This document shows, piece after piece, positions 48,612 to 56,221 of a stretch of DNA of 64,000 nucleotides. The notes under the pieces were generated by a model. It was not told where the DNA came from. It did no database searches and was given only the letters and a program-made list of their open reading frames with translations. The stretch spans positions 248,001-312,000 of the forward strand of contig NZ_MVIH01000006.1 of NCBI RefSeq assembly GCF_002086695.1, read 5' to 3'. Every line of letters begins with the position of its first letter. Within the stretch, counting starts at the first letter, position 1. The position numbers were made by a program, and so were the translations under genes. This stretch comes from Mycolicibacterium rhodesiae. Its GTDB lineage: Bacteria > Actinomycetota > Actinomycetes > Mycobacteriales > Mycobacteriaceae.

Positions 48612-48627
48612 ATACCCCCTAGGGTAC
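48612..48627. promoter_or_regulatory. CsoR/CstR-type operator, distal copy before the CstB-like gene
   Basis: TACCC-CCTA-GGGTA at 48613-48626. It is 21 bp, two helical turns, from the next copy. Confidence 0.7.
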
Positions 48628-48633
48628 TTGGAA

Positions 48634-48649
48634 ATACCCGTAGGGGTAT
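48634..48649. promoter_or_regulatory. CsoR/CstR-type operator, proximal copy before the CstB-like gene
   Basis: TACCC-GTAG-GGGTA inside ATACCC...GGGTAT, 45 bp before the start codon. Tandem with the copy at 48612. Confidence 0.72.
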
Positions 48650-48694
48650 GTGCCACGACGGCGCTACCACGTTCTCGAGAGAAAGAAGACGACG

Positions 48695-50074
48695 ATGATC
48701 CTGCAGCAGTACTACCTGGACTGCCTATCCCACGCTTCGTACCTTATCGGCGACGAAACCACCGGTCGCGCAGTTGTTGTCGACCCGCAACGTGATGTGG
48801 CCGAGTATGTGGCCGACGCAAAGGAGCAGGGCCTGACCATCGAATTGGTCATCGAGACGCACTTCCACGCCGACTTCCTGTCCGGTCACCTGGAACTGGC
48901 GAAGGCCACCGGCGCGAAAATCGTCTACTCCTCAGTCGCCCAGACAGAGTTCGAGTCGATGGGTGTCGCCGACGGCGAGCGCTATTCGCTGGGTGATGTG
49001 ACACTCGAGTTTCGCCACACGCCCGGGCATACCCCCGAGTCGTTGAGCATCGTGATCTACGAGCACGCCGACGACACCGTTCCTTACGGCGTGATGACCG
49101 GCGACACGCTGTTCATCGGCGACGTCGGCCGGCCCGACCTGTTGGCCTCCATCGGCTTCACCCGCGAGGAACTCGCCGACAAGCTCTACGACTCGCTGCA
49201 CGAGAAGCTGATGACGCTGCCCGACGCGACCCGGGTGTATCCGGCCCACGGCGCCGGATCGGCGTGCGGCAAGAACCTGTCGACCGACCTGTGGTCGACG
49301 ATGGGGGACCAGAAGGCAACCAACTACGCGCTGCGGGCACCCGACAAGGCGACCTTCATGAACCTGGTCACCGAGGGTCAGCCGCCGGCGCCGGGCTACT
49401 TCGTCTACAACGCGATCCTCAACCGCAAGGACCGCGAACTGCTCGACGAGGCCAAGATGCCCAAGGCGATGACCTATGACGAGGTCCGGGCCGCGATCGA
49501 CAACGGCGCGGTGTTGGTCGACGGGCGCAGTCCCGAGGAGTTCGCCCTCGGCCATCTGCGCCGCGCCGTCAACATCGGTTTGGACGGACGGTACGCCGAG
49601 TTCGCAGGCTCGGTGCTGCCCTCCGATGTCGACATCGTGTTGTTCACCGACCCCGGTCAGGAACTGGAAGGCAAGAACCGGCTCGCCCGCATCGGTTTCG
49701 ACCGGGTGATCGGCTATCTCGACAAGCCCTTCGAGGCGATGTTCGAGAACCGCGGCGACGTCACCGTTGCCTCCCGGTTGACCGCCCAGGCGTTCGATCA
49801 GCGCGCATCCGAGGTGGCCGGTCTGCAAATTGTGGACGTGCGCAACCCCGGTGAGGTCGAGGCCGGCGCCATCCCGAACGCCATCGCGATCCCGGTGGGC
49901 CAGTTGCCCACCCGGCTGGGTGAACTGGACCCCACCAAGCCGACCGTCGTGTATTGCGCAGGCGGCTACCGGTCGTCGGTCGCTGCAAGTCTGTTGCGCA
50001 AGAACGGTTTCACCGATGTCAGCGACATCCTGGGCGGCTACGGCGCCTGGGACGAAGCCCACCAGAACGCCTGA
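48695..50074 (+). CDS. CstB-like persulfide dioxygenase-rhodanese fusion
   Basis: 459 residues. N-terminal metallo-beta-lactamase domain of the ETHE1/persulfide-dioxygenase type: H56-x-H58-x-D60 in THFHADFLSGH, HTPGHTPE, and GDTLFIGDVGRPDL. Then two rhodanese-like domains: the first (about residues 265-355) has FTDPGQE where the Cys loop should be, so it is inactive; the second has C421 in VVYCAGGYRSS. This dioxygenase - pseudo-rhodanese - rhodanese order is that of S. aureus CstB, which oxidises thiol persulfides to thiosulfate. The ATG at 48695 removes an upstream extension of 15 basic residues. Confidence 0.9.
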   Translation: MILQQYYLDCLSHASYLIGDETTGRAVVVDPQRDVAEYVADAKEQGLTIELVIETHFHADFLSGHLELAKATGAKIVYSSVAQTEFESMGVADGERYSLGDVTLEFRHTPGHTPESLSIVIYEHADDTVPYGVMTGDTLFIGDVGRPDLLASIGFTREELADKLYDSLHEKLMTLPDATRVYPAHGAGSACGKNLSTDLWSTMGDQKATNYALRAPDKATFMNLVTEGQPPAPGYFVYNAILNRKDRELLDEAKMPKAMTYDEVRAAIDNGAVLVDGRSPEEFALGHLRRAVNIGLDGRYAEFAGSVLPSDVDIVLFTDPGQELEGKNRLARIGFDRVIGYLDKPFEAMFENRGDVTVASRLTAQAFDQRASEVAGLQIVDVRNPGEVEAGAIPNAIAIPVGQLPTRLGELDPTKPTVVYCAGGYRSSVAASLLRKNGFTDVSDILGGYGAWDEAHQNA

Positions 50075-50096
50075 TCTTCCGAGGAGAACTGCCACC

Positions 50097-51299
50097 ATGA
50101 CCATCACGGCCAAACATCAAATCCTGATCGTCGGCGGCGGAACCGCCGGCATCACCGTCGCCGCGCGGATGCTCCGCAAGGGCTACACCGACGTCGCCAT
50201 CATCGAGCCGTCGAGCAAGCACTACTACCAACCGCTGTGGACCCTGGTCGGCGGCGGTCAGGCGAAGGCATCGACCACCGAGCGTGACGAGTCTTCGGTC
50301 ATACCCAAAGGAGCGACCTGGATCAAGAACGCCGCCAGCGCCTTTGATCCCGACAACAACACGGTGACGTGTGCCGACGGGTCGACCTACGGCTACGACG
50401 TACTCGTCGTCTGTCCGGGCATCCAGCTGGATTGGAACCGTACCGAGGGCCTCGAAGAAGCGCTGGGCCGCGACGGGGTGTCGTCGAACTACCGGTTCGA
50501 CCTCGCGCCGCGCACCTGGGACTTCATCCGCAACATGCGGTCGGGCACCGCGGTTTTCACCGTTCCCTCCGGCGCGATCAAGTGTGCTGGTGCTCCGCAG
50601 AAGATCGCCTACCTGGCGTCCGACTATTGGCGCAAACAGGGTGTGCTCAAAGACATTGACGTCCACCTTGTGATGCCGGGGGCACGGCCGTTCGGGATTC
50701 CGGCGATTGCGGACAGCCTCGACAAGGTCATTGCCGACTACGGCATCACGTTGCACACCAACTCCGAGATGACGTCCGTCGACGCGGCGTCGCGCAAGGT
50801 TGGCATCACCAGTGTCGCCGACGGCGGCACCGACGCCATGCTGCCCTACGACGTGTTGCACGCCGTGCCACGCCAGTCGGCGCCGGACTGGGTCAAATCC
50901 AGTCCGCTGTCCACCGGTGACGCGGCCGGTTACATCGACATCGACAAGCACACCATGCAGCACGTGCGGTACCCGAACGTGTTCAGCCTTGGTGACGCCG
51001 GTTCGTCGCCGAACTCCAAGACCGGCGCCGCGATTCGCAAGCAGGCCCCGGTGGTTGTCGCCAACATCGACGCGTTCCTGAAGCACCAGCCGCTACCCGC
51101 GTCGTACGACGGTTACTCGTCGTGCCCGATCGTCACCTCGTCGCACGCGATGCTGCTTGCCGAGTTCGATTACGACCTGAAGCTGGAACCGTCGTTCCCG
51201 CTGCTGAATCCGACGACGCCACACCGGGCCTATTGGTATCTGAAGAAATACGGGCTCCCGTTCATGTACTGGAATCTGATGCTCAAGGGTCTGGCCTGA
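50097..51299 (+). CDS. sqr: Sulfide:quinone oxidoreductase, mitochondrial SQOR-like type
   Basis: 400 residues. FAD-binding GGGTAGI near residue 13; the two redox cysteines are C163 (IKCAGAPQKIAYL) and C343 (YDGYSSCPIVTS). These segments, VDVDKxTxQHxRYPNVFxxGD (here IDIDKHTMQHVRYPNVFSLGD, interrupted) and the C-terminal PFMYWNLMLKG amphipathic end, are strikingly close to human SQOR. It oxidises H2S to a persulfide on a small thiol and passes electrons to menaquinone at the membrane. GAGGAG precedes the ATG; it starts 22 bp after the CstB-like gene, which would oxidise its product. Confidence 0.9.
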   Translation: MTITAKHQILIVGGGTAGITVAARMLRKGYTDVAIIEPSSKHYYQPLWTLVGGGQAKASTTERDESSVIPKGATWIKNAASAFDPDNNTVTCADGSTYGYDVLVVCPGIQLDWNRTEGLEEALGRDGVSSNYRFDLAPRTWDFIRNMRSGTAVFTVPSGAIKCAGAPQKIAYLASDYWRKQGVLKDIDVHLVMPGARPFGIPAIADSLDKVIADYGITLHTNSEMTSVDAASRKVGITSVADGGTDAMLPYDVLHAVPRQSAPDWVKSSPLSTGDAAGYIDIDKHTMQHVRYPNVFSLGDAGSSPNSKTGAAIRKQAPVVVANIDAFLKHQPLPASYDGYSSCPIVTSSHAMLLAEFDYDLKLEPSFPLLNPTTPHRAYWYLKKYGLPFMYWNLMLKGLA

Positions 51300-51333
51300 G
51301 AATTCGATTGCGACACAACGAAAGGACATCACA

Positions 51334-51693
51334 ATGACAATCAAGAAGCTGACCGCTGCCGACTTCAAGGCAACAGTCGCCGAGAATCCCGTCGTGCTCA
51401 TCGACTTCTGGGCGTCGTGGTGCGGCCCGTGCCGCGCCTTCGCCCCGGTCTTCGACCGGTCTTCGGAGTCACACCCAGACGTGGTGCACGCCAAGGTCGA
51501 CACCGAAGCCGAGCAGGAACTCGCAGCGGCGCTGGAGATACAGGCGATACCGACCATCATGGCGTTCCGCGACGGCATTCTCGTCTACCGCCAGCCCGGT
51601 GCGATGCCCGCCGCGGCCCTGGAAGATCTCATCGCCAGGGTCAAGGGCCTCGACATGGCCGAGGTACGCGCCAAGATCGCTGCGAGTTCCTGA
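51334..51693 (+). CDS. Thioredoxin
   Basis: 119 residues, one thioredoxin domain with the canonical C30-G-P-C33 in FWASWCGPCRAF and cis-Pro in IQAIPTIMAFRDG. No signal peptide. Located 34 bp after sqr with AAAGGA upstream, so it is part of the sulfide operon. It would reduce persulfides or keep the rhodanese and dioxygenase cysteines reduced. Confidence 0.92.
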   Translation: MTIKKLTAADFKATVAENPVVLIDFWASWCGPCRAFAPVFDRSSESHPDVVHAKVDTEAEQELAAALEIQAIPTIMAFRDGILVYRQPGAMPAAALEDLIARVKGLDMAEVRAKIAASS

Positions 51694-51722
51694 CCGAAAT
51701 CGCAACAATTCAAGGAGAATTC

Positions 51723-51872
51723 ATGTGTTACCCGGAGAAGTGTCCCGAGTGCGGAAAGACCCGCTGGGCCGGCTGCGGACAGCACGTCGATGACGTGATG
51801 CGCTCGGTGCCCGTGAGTCAGCGGTGTACCTGCGAGCGGAACTGCGCGGCGCAATTCACACCACGCGGGTGA
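51723..51872 (+). CDS. 49-residue Cys-rich protein of the sulfide operon
   Basis: The ATG at 51723 follows AGGAGA with 5-6 bases spacing, and the gene sits between thioredoxin and the TauE exporter on the same strand. Seven of 49 residues are Cys (2, 7, 10, 18, 35, 37, 41), arranged as MCYPEKCPECGKTRWAGCG then CTCERNC, with His21. This looks like a small zinc-ribbon or metal/sulfur-binding protein. Similar short proteins with C-x-x-C-G-K-x-x-W-x-G-C-G-x-H occur in bacteria and fungi in my recollection, without assigned function. The length and gene-like spacing make it a real gene despite its size. Confidence 0.8.
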   Translation: MCYPEKCPECGKTRWAGCGQHVDDVMRSVPVSQRCTCERNCAAQFTPRG

Positions 51873-51882
51873 GTGGAAATTG

Positions 51883-52656
51883 ATGACCATCGGACTGGCC
51901 TTGGCCCTCGGCGCAGCGATCGGCGTCCTGCTGGGTTTGCTCGGCGGTGGCGGGTCGATTCTCGCGGTTCCCGCGTTGGTCTATGTGCTCGGGCTGGGAA
52001 TCGAGCAGGCCATTCCGATGTCGCTCATTGTGGTCGGCACCGCATCGGCGGTGGGCGCGCTGCCCAAGATCAGGGCCGGGCAGGTGCAGTGGCGGCTGGC
52101 CGCGATCTTCGCGGCGGCCGGCATTCCCGCCACCTTCGTGGGGACGGCAATCGGTAGACACCTACCTGAATCGGCTCTGCTCATCGGCTTTGCCGTGGTG
52201 ATGGTGGTGGCGGGCATCCGGTTGCTGCAGGACAACGGCGACACCGGCACTGCATGCAAAGTCGGCGATGCAGGAATCAACTGGCGTCGCTGCGCCCCGA
52301 GATCCATCCCCGCCGGATTCCTCGTCGGTTTGCTCACCGGGCTCTTCGGCGTCGGTGGGGGCTTCCTGATCATTCCGGCCCTGGTGCTGATGCTGGGAGT
52401 GGAGATCCCGATCGCCATCGGTACCTCGCTGTTGATCATCGTCGTCAACTCGGCAGCGGGATTTGTCTCACATCTCAGCGTGGGCGGCATCGACTGGGCG
52501 ATCACCGGCGCGTTCGTCGGTACCGCCATCGTCGGTTCGCTGGTCGCCGCGCACCTGGGTACCAGACTTGACACCCGACGGCTACAGCACTGGTTTGCCT
52601 ACCTGGTCTTCGCAGTGGCCGGCTACGTGCTCGTCGACACCATCTTCATCCACTAG
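51883..52656 (+). CDS. TauE/SafE-family sulfite/organosulfur exporter
   Basis: 257 residues with about eight transmembrane helices. Two homologous halves each open with a Gly-rich motif: GLLGGGGSILAVPALVYVLG and GLFGVGGGFLIIPALVLMLG, the TauE/SafE (DUF81) signature. It would export sulfite or thiosulfate formed by the preceding enzymes. ATG at 51883 (a TTG one codon earlier is possible), 10 bp after the Cys-rich gene. It ends 13 bp from the convergent dienelactone hydrolase gene. Confidence 0.88.
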   Translation: MTIGLALALGAAIGVLLGLLGGGGSILAVPALVYVLGLGIEQAIPMSLIVVGTASAVGALPKIRAGQVQWRLAAIFAAAGIPATFVGTAIGRHLPESALLIGFAVVMVVAGIRLLQDNGDTGTACKVGDAGINWRRCAPRSIPAGFLVGLLTGLFGVGGGFLIIPALVLMLGVEIPIAIGTSLLIIVVNSAAGFVSHLSVGGIDWAITGAFVGTAIVGSLVAAHLGTRLDTRRLQHWFAYLVFAVAGYVLVDTIFIH

Positions 52657-52669
52657 TCCTCGCCCGCCG

Positions 52670-53368
52670 TCAGTTGAGGTGCTCGCCGAAGAACGCGAAG
52701 ATCCGCTGCCAGGCATCCTCGGCCTCCGGGCGTGAGTAGGCCATCCCGGCAACGCCTGCGATGGTCTGCATCGGCGCGGGAATGTCCCAGTCGTTCATGA
52801 AGGAGTGGCCGACGTTCGGATACTCCTTGATGTCGCGCGGCACGTCGTTGGTCGAGAGCAGGTCTTCCAGCTTGTCGGCCGCACCCTTGAGCATCCAGTC
52901 CTTGGCACCGTAACTGGCCACGGTCGGGCACGAGTTCGGGATCGCGGAGATGTCCGATGGCCATTCCCCATAGTTGGGGGCGGCGGCGTCGAAGTGCCCG
53001 GTCGGTGCCAGCACCAAGCAGAACCCGCCGCCCATACAGAACCCGATGATGCCGACTTTCCCGCTGCACGCCGGATCGGCGGCCAGGTGGTCGCGGGCGG
53101 CGATGAGGTCGTCGACGGCGGTTCCCTTGCCGTTCTTGAACGCCTGCAGGGTGCGCACCACGCAGAGCAGCCGATTGCCCCGGTGATAGAGCGCCGGGGT
53201 GATCGCGAGGTAGCCGTTGTCGGCGAACCGGTCGGTGATGCGTTTGATGTCACCCGTCATGCCCATCGCGTCGTGCACGATCACGACGCCGGGCCACGGT
53301 CCGTCACCGGCCGGCCGTGCTTGATAGGCCGGGAGCGGGCCCGCCGGAGCGGGAAACGTGGTGTCCAT
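52670..53368 (-). CDS. Dienelactone hydrolase family protein
   Basis: 232 residues, alpha/beta hydrolase of the DLH type with Cys as nucleophile: C111 in GIIGFCMGGGFCL, preceded by VVIVHDAMGM. The His near the end (NVGHSFMND) completes the triad. It should cleave an ester or lactone. It lies 26 bp downstream of a short-chain dehydrogenase gene on the same strand, forming a two-gene unit behind the inositol operon. Substrate unknown. Confidence 0.88.
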   Translation of the reverse strand: MDTTFPAPAGPLPAYQARPAGDGPWPGVVIVHDAMGMTGDIKRITDRFADNGYLAITPALYHRGNRLLCVVRTLQAFKNGKGTAVDDLIAARDHLAADPACSGKVGIIGFCMGGGFCLVLAPTGHFDAAAPNYGEWPSDISAIPNSCPTVASYGAKDWMLKGAADKLEDLLSTNDVPRDIKEYPNVGHSFMNDWDIPAPMQTIAGVAGMAYSRPEAEDAWQRIFAFFGEHLN

Positions 53369-53394
53369 GGAAGGGCATCTTGCCCGCTAGGTGA

Positions 53395-54159
53395 TCAACT
53401 CCGCCAGGGGTTGTTGCCGGCGTCCCAGGCTTTCTGGATGTCCGGATAGATCGATGTCTGATCGGTGGGAACCGAGTTCTTCGTCATCCGGGTGCGCTCG
53501 TCGGCCAGGACTTCGGGTGCACCGCTTTCGATGGCGTCCATCGTCTGGGCCGCGACATCTTCGGGTGCGATCTTCGGTCCCTCGATCACTGCGGCCATAT
53601 CGGTGTCGATGAAGCCTGCGTGCACACCGACGACGTGGGTGCCCTGGCCGTGCAGTTCGATGCGCAACGCGTTGGTCAGCGCCCACTCGGCGGCCTTGGA
53701 CGCCCCGTAGGACGCGTTGAAGGGGGAGACGAAGAAGCTGACCACCGAGAGCATGTTCACCAGCGCGCTGCCGCCCGGCTGTGCGGCCAGGACAGGAGCG
53801 AACGCGCGTGCCATCGCCAGCGTGCCGAAGTAGTTGGTCTCCATCTCGACGCGGGCAGCATCGGGATCCTCGGCGCTCAGGAACGGCGACTGCAGCATGG
53901 CGCCGGCATTGTTGATCAACACCGATACGTCGGCACAGGTCTGCGCGGCGGCGCGCACCGCGTCGGCGTCGGTGATGTCCAGGGCGACCGGTATCACCCG
54001 CGAATCGTCGAACGCGACGCTGCCGGGGTTGCGGGCGGCGGCGTAGACCTTGGTGGCGCCGCGGTCGAGCAGCGCCTGGGTGAACGCCCGGCCGAGGCCG
54101 CGATTGGCGCCCGTGACCAGTGCGATGCTGCCGTCGATTGCCTTGCCGGTTGTGGCCAT
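53395..54159 (-). CDS. Short-chain dehydrogenase/reductase
   Basis: 254 residues, classical SDR. NAD(P)-binding TGANRGLG near residue 16, NNAGAM in the middle, catalytic Ser and Y-x-x-x-K in SVVSFFVSPFNASYGASKAA. The ATG at 54159 has GAGGAGC 6 bases upstream; the frame is open to 54225 without similarity. It follows iolG by 98 bp on the same strand; whether it belongs to the inositol operon is unclear. Confidence 0.88.
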   Translation of the reverse strand: MATTGKAIDGSIALVTGANRGLGRAFTQALLDRGATKVYAAARNPGSVAFDDSRVIPVALDITDADAVRAAAQTCADVSVLINNAGAMLQSPFLSAEDPDAARVEMETNYFGTLAMARAFAPVLAAQPGGSALVNMLSVVSFFVSPFNASYGASKAAEWALTNALRIELHGQGTHVVGVHAGFIDTDMAAVIEGPKIAPEDVAAQTMDAIESGAPEVLADERTRMTKNSVPTDQTSIYPDIQKAWDAGNNPWRS

Positions 54160-54257
54160 GGTCTGCTCCTCGGTGTCGGTTACCAGGGACCAACAACTAC
54201 CGGCAGGCTCGGTATTTCGCGGCATGCTTCGTCATCGTCGCCAACTGGTAGCGCTGC

Positions 54258-55289
54258 TCAGGCGCCCTTGATCGAATCGCGCGCCACCATCTGGACCTCA
54301 ACCGGGAGGCCGCTCCGCAGCGATTCGACGCCGGCTTCACACACCGCGGCGGCGGCGTAGCCGTCCCATGCGGTGGGGCCGTCTGTGTAATTTCCGGTCG
54401 ATGACCCGCTACGCACCGCGTCCACCCAGCGCTGGAACTCGGTGTCGTAGGCGGCGCCGAAGCGCTCCCGGAAGCCGGGTGTGATCTGCCCGCCCCACGT
54501 GCCCGGCGCGGTCTTGCGGATCAGGCCGACGTCCAAACCGATCATGGCGCTTCCCTTTTCGGCGACGACCTCGGTGCGCACTTCGTAGGCGACACCGGTG
54601 GTGACGAACAGCTCGACGTCGACATGCTTACCGGAGGAGGTGCGCATGATGGCGATCTGCGGGTCTGCCACCCCCTCGGGCGCACCCGGATTGGTCGACG
54701 GCGTGATGATCTGGATGGAGACGATCTCCTCGTCGAACAGGAAGCGCGTCACGTCGACCTCGTGCACCAGCGAGTCACGCACGATCATCGCGCTGTCGAA
54801 CGACGGGGGCACGGCGGGGTTGCGGTGTGCGCAGTGCAGCACCAGCGGGCGGCCCAGTTCGCCCGAGTCCAGCATCGCTTTCAGCGCGGCGTACTCGTGG
54901 TCGAAACGGCGCATGAAACCGACTTGAATGAGCCGCTTTCCGAGCTCGGTCTCACGCTTGACCACCTCCAACGAGGTCGCCGCATCGGTGGTCAACGGCT
55001 TCTCACACAGCACCGGCTTGCCGTGCTCCAGGCACGCCAGCAGTTGCTTCTCGTGGGTGGGTCCGGGCGTGGCAAGCACGACGGCGTCGACTTGTGCGTC
55101 GGCGATGGCGTCCAGCGGATCGGCGATCACGCGGCAACCCGGAATGCCTGCGGCGATCTGCTCGGCCTTCTCGGTGAGGTAGTCGTTGACCACAGCGACG
55201 TGAGCGCCGGAGATCTTCGACGTCAGGCGGGCGACATGGTCGGCGCCCATGATGCCGACGCCGAGTACGGCGACACGAAGGTCAGACAT
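54258..55289 (-). CDS. iolG: Gfo/Idh/MocA oxidoreductase, inositol 2-dehydrogenase (IolG-like)
   Basis: 343 residues. N-terminal Rossmann fold with GVGIMGADH, the sugar-binding EKPLTT motif (about residues 97-102), GFMRRFDHEY and the HEVDVTRFL loop. It should oxidise myo-inositol (or scyllo-inositol) to the 2-keto form with NAD+. The start at 55289 removes a long upstream open frame that only shadows iolE. It is the last of six tightly packed iol genes. Confidence 0.88.
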   Translation of the reverse strand: MSDLRVAVLGVGIMGADHVARLTSKISGAHVAVVNDYLTEKAEQIAAGIPGCRVIADPLDAIADAQVDAVVLATPGPTHEKQLLACLEHGKPVLCEKPLTTDAATSLEVVKRETELGKRLIQVGFMRRFDHEYAALKAMLDSGELGRPLVLHCAHRNPAVPPSFDSAMIVRDSLVHEVDVTRFLFDEEIVSIQIITPSTNPGAPEGVADPQIAIMRTSSGKHVDVELFVTTGVAYEVRTEVVAEKGSAMIGLDVGLIRKTAPGTWGGQITPGFRERFGAAYDTEFQRWVDAVRSGSSTGNYTDGPTAWDGYAAAAVCEAGVESLRSGLPVEVQMVARDSIKGA

Positions 55290-55306
55290 GGCTTGGGTCT
55301 CCTGAA

Positions 55307-56209
55307 CTAGAACCGGACGGACGGGACGCCGCAGGATCCGAGGTAGGTGCGGGTTCGCTTGGCGATCGGCAGCGGAGCATCGACCTCGCACGGGTACATG
55401 TCCTGCTCGACGATCGCGAACACGTCGATGCCCAGCCTCTCGATCTCGGCGAGAAGTGGTGGCATGTCCGGGATTCCGTGCGGTGGTTCGGTCATCGCGC
55501 CGAGCTTGACGGCCTCGCCGAACGGCAGATCCTCGGCTTCGACCTTGGCCCGCACGTCCGGATCGACCTGCTTGAGGTGCAGATAGCCGATGCGCTCGGG
55601 TGCGCGACGGATGATCGCGATGTTGTCGCCGCCGCAATAGGAGATGTGGCCGGTGTCCAGGCACAGGTTCACGAACTCGCCGTCGGTGCCGTCGAGGAAG
55701 CGGTAGACGTTCTCCTCGGTGTCGACGTGGCTGTCGGCATGCGGGTGGTACTGCGCCCGCACCCCGTACTGCTCGAACATCGCCCTGCCCAGTTCGTTCA
55801 TGCCCCTGGTCTTCTTGCGCCACTGCTCAGGAGTCAGCGTGCGGTCTTCGAGCACGGCACCCGAGGACGGGTCGCGCCACATCTCCGGGATCACCACGAC
55901 GTGTTTACCGCCAACGGCGGCAGTCAGTTTCGCGACGTCCTCGATCTGCGTCCACACCGCGGACCACGAGTCGTCCTGGTGGAGGTGCTCGAAGACCGTG
56001 CCGGCCGACAGCCTCAAGTTGCGGGCCGCCAGCTCATCGGAGAGCTGCTGGGGATCGGTCGGCAGGTAGCCGAACGGGCCCAGCTCGATCCACTGATAAC
56101 CAGATGCGGCGACTTCGTCGAGGAAGCGCCTGTACGGGGTCTGTTGCGGATCGTCGGGAAACCACACGCCCCACGAGTCCGGTGCTGACCCGACGAGAAT
56201 GGTGCTCAC
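55307..56209 (-). CDS. iolE: Inosose dehydratase-like TIM-barrel protein (IolE)
   Basis: 300 residues, AP endonuclease 2/xylose isomerase-like barrel. SAPDSWGVWFPDDPQQTPYRRFLDEV is the IolE opening; metal ligands are likely in YHPHADSHVDT, NLCLDTGHISY and YLHLKQVDP. It dehydrates 2-keto-myo-inositol to 3D-trihydroxycyclohexane-1,2-dione. 12 bp after iolD and 17 bp before iolG. Confidence 0.88.
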   Translation of the reverse strand: MSTILVGSAPDSWGVWFPDDPQQTPYRRFLDEVAASGYQWIELGPFGYLPTDPQQLSDELAARNLRLSAGTVFEHLHQDDSWSAVWTQIEDVAKLTAAVGGKHVVVIPEMWRDPSSGAVLEDRTLTPEQWRKKTRGMNELGRAMFEQYGVRAQYHPHADSHVDTEENVYRFLDGTDGEFVNLCLDTGHISYCGGDNIAIIRRAPERIGYLHLKQVDPDVRAKVEAEDLPFGEAVKLGAMTEPPHGIPDMPPLLAEIERLGIDVFAIVEQDMYPCEVDAPLPIAKRTRTYLGSCGVPSVRF

Positions 56210-56221
56210 CGAGGGTGCCTC

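Larger units (their letters stand above)
48304..48694. other. 391-bp divergent control region of the sulfide cluster
   Basis: There is no credible gene here; the open frames that cross it lack similarity and codon bias. It contains three exact TACCC-N4-GGGTA sites and one degenerate copy (48556-48573, TACCG-N4-GGGCA). The sites flank both promoters, one near the rhodanese side and two close to the start of the CstB-like gene. Confidence 0.6.

Noticed and set aside
53395..54159. The SDR and dienelactone hydrolase genes as part of an aromatic degradation pathway
   Set aside because: No ring-cleavage or muconate enzymes are nearby; the CMD-domain protein at 46914 is of the AhpD type and lies 6 kb away.
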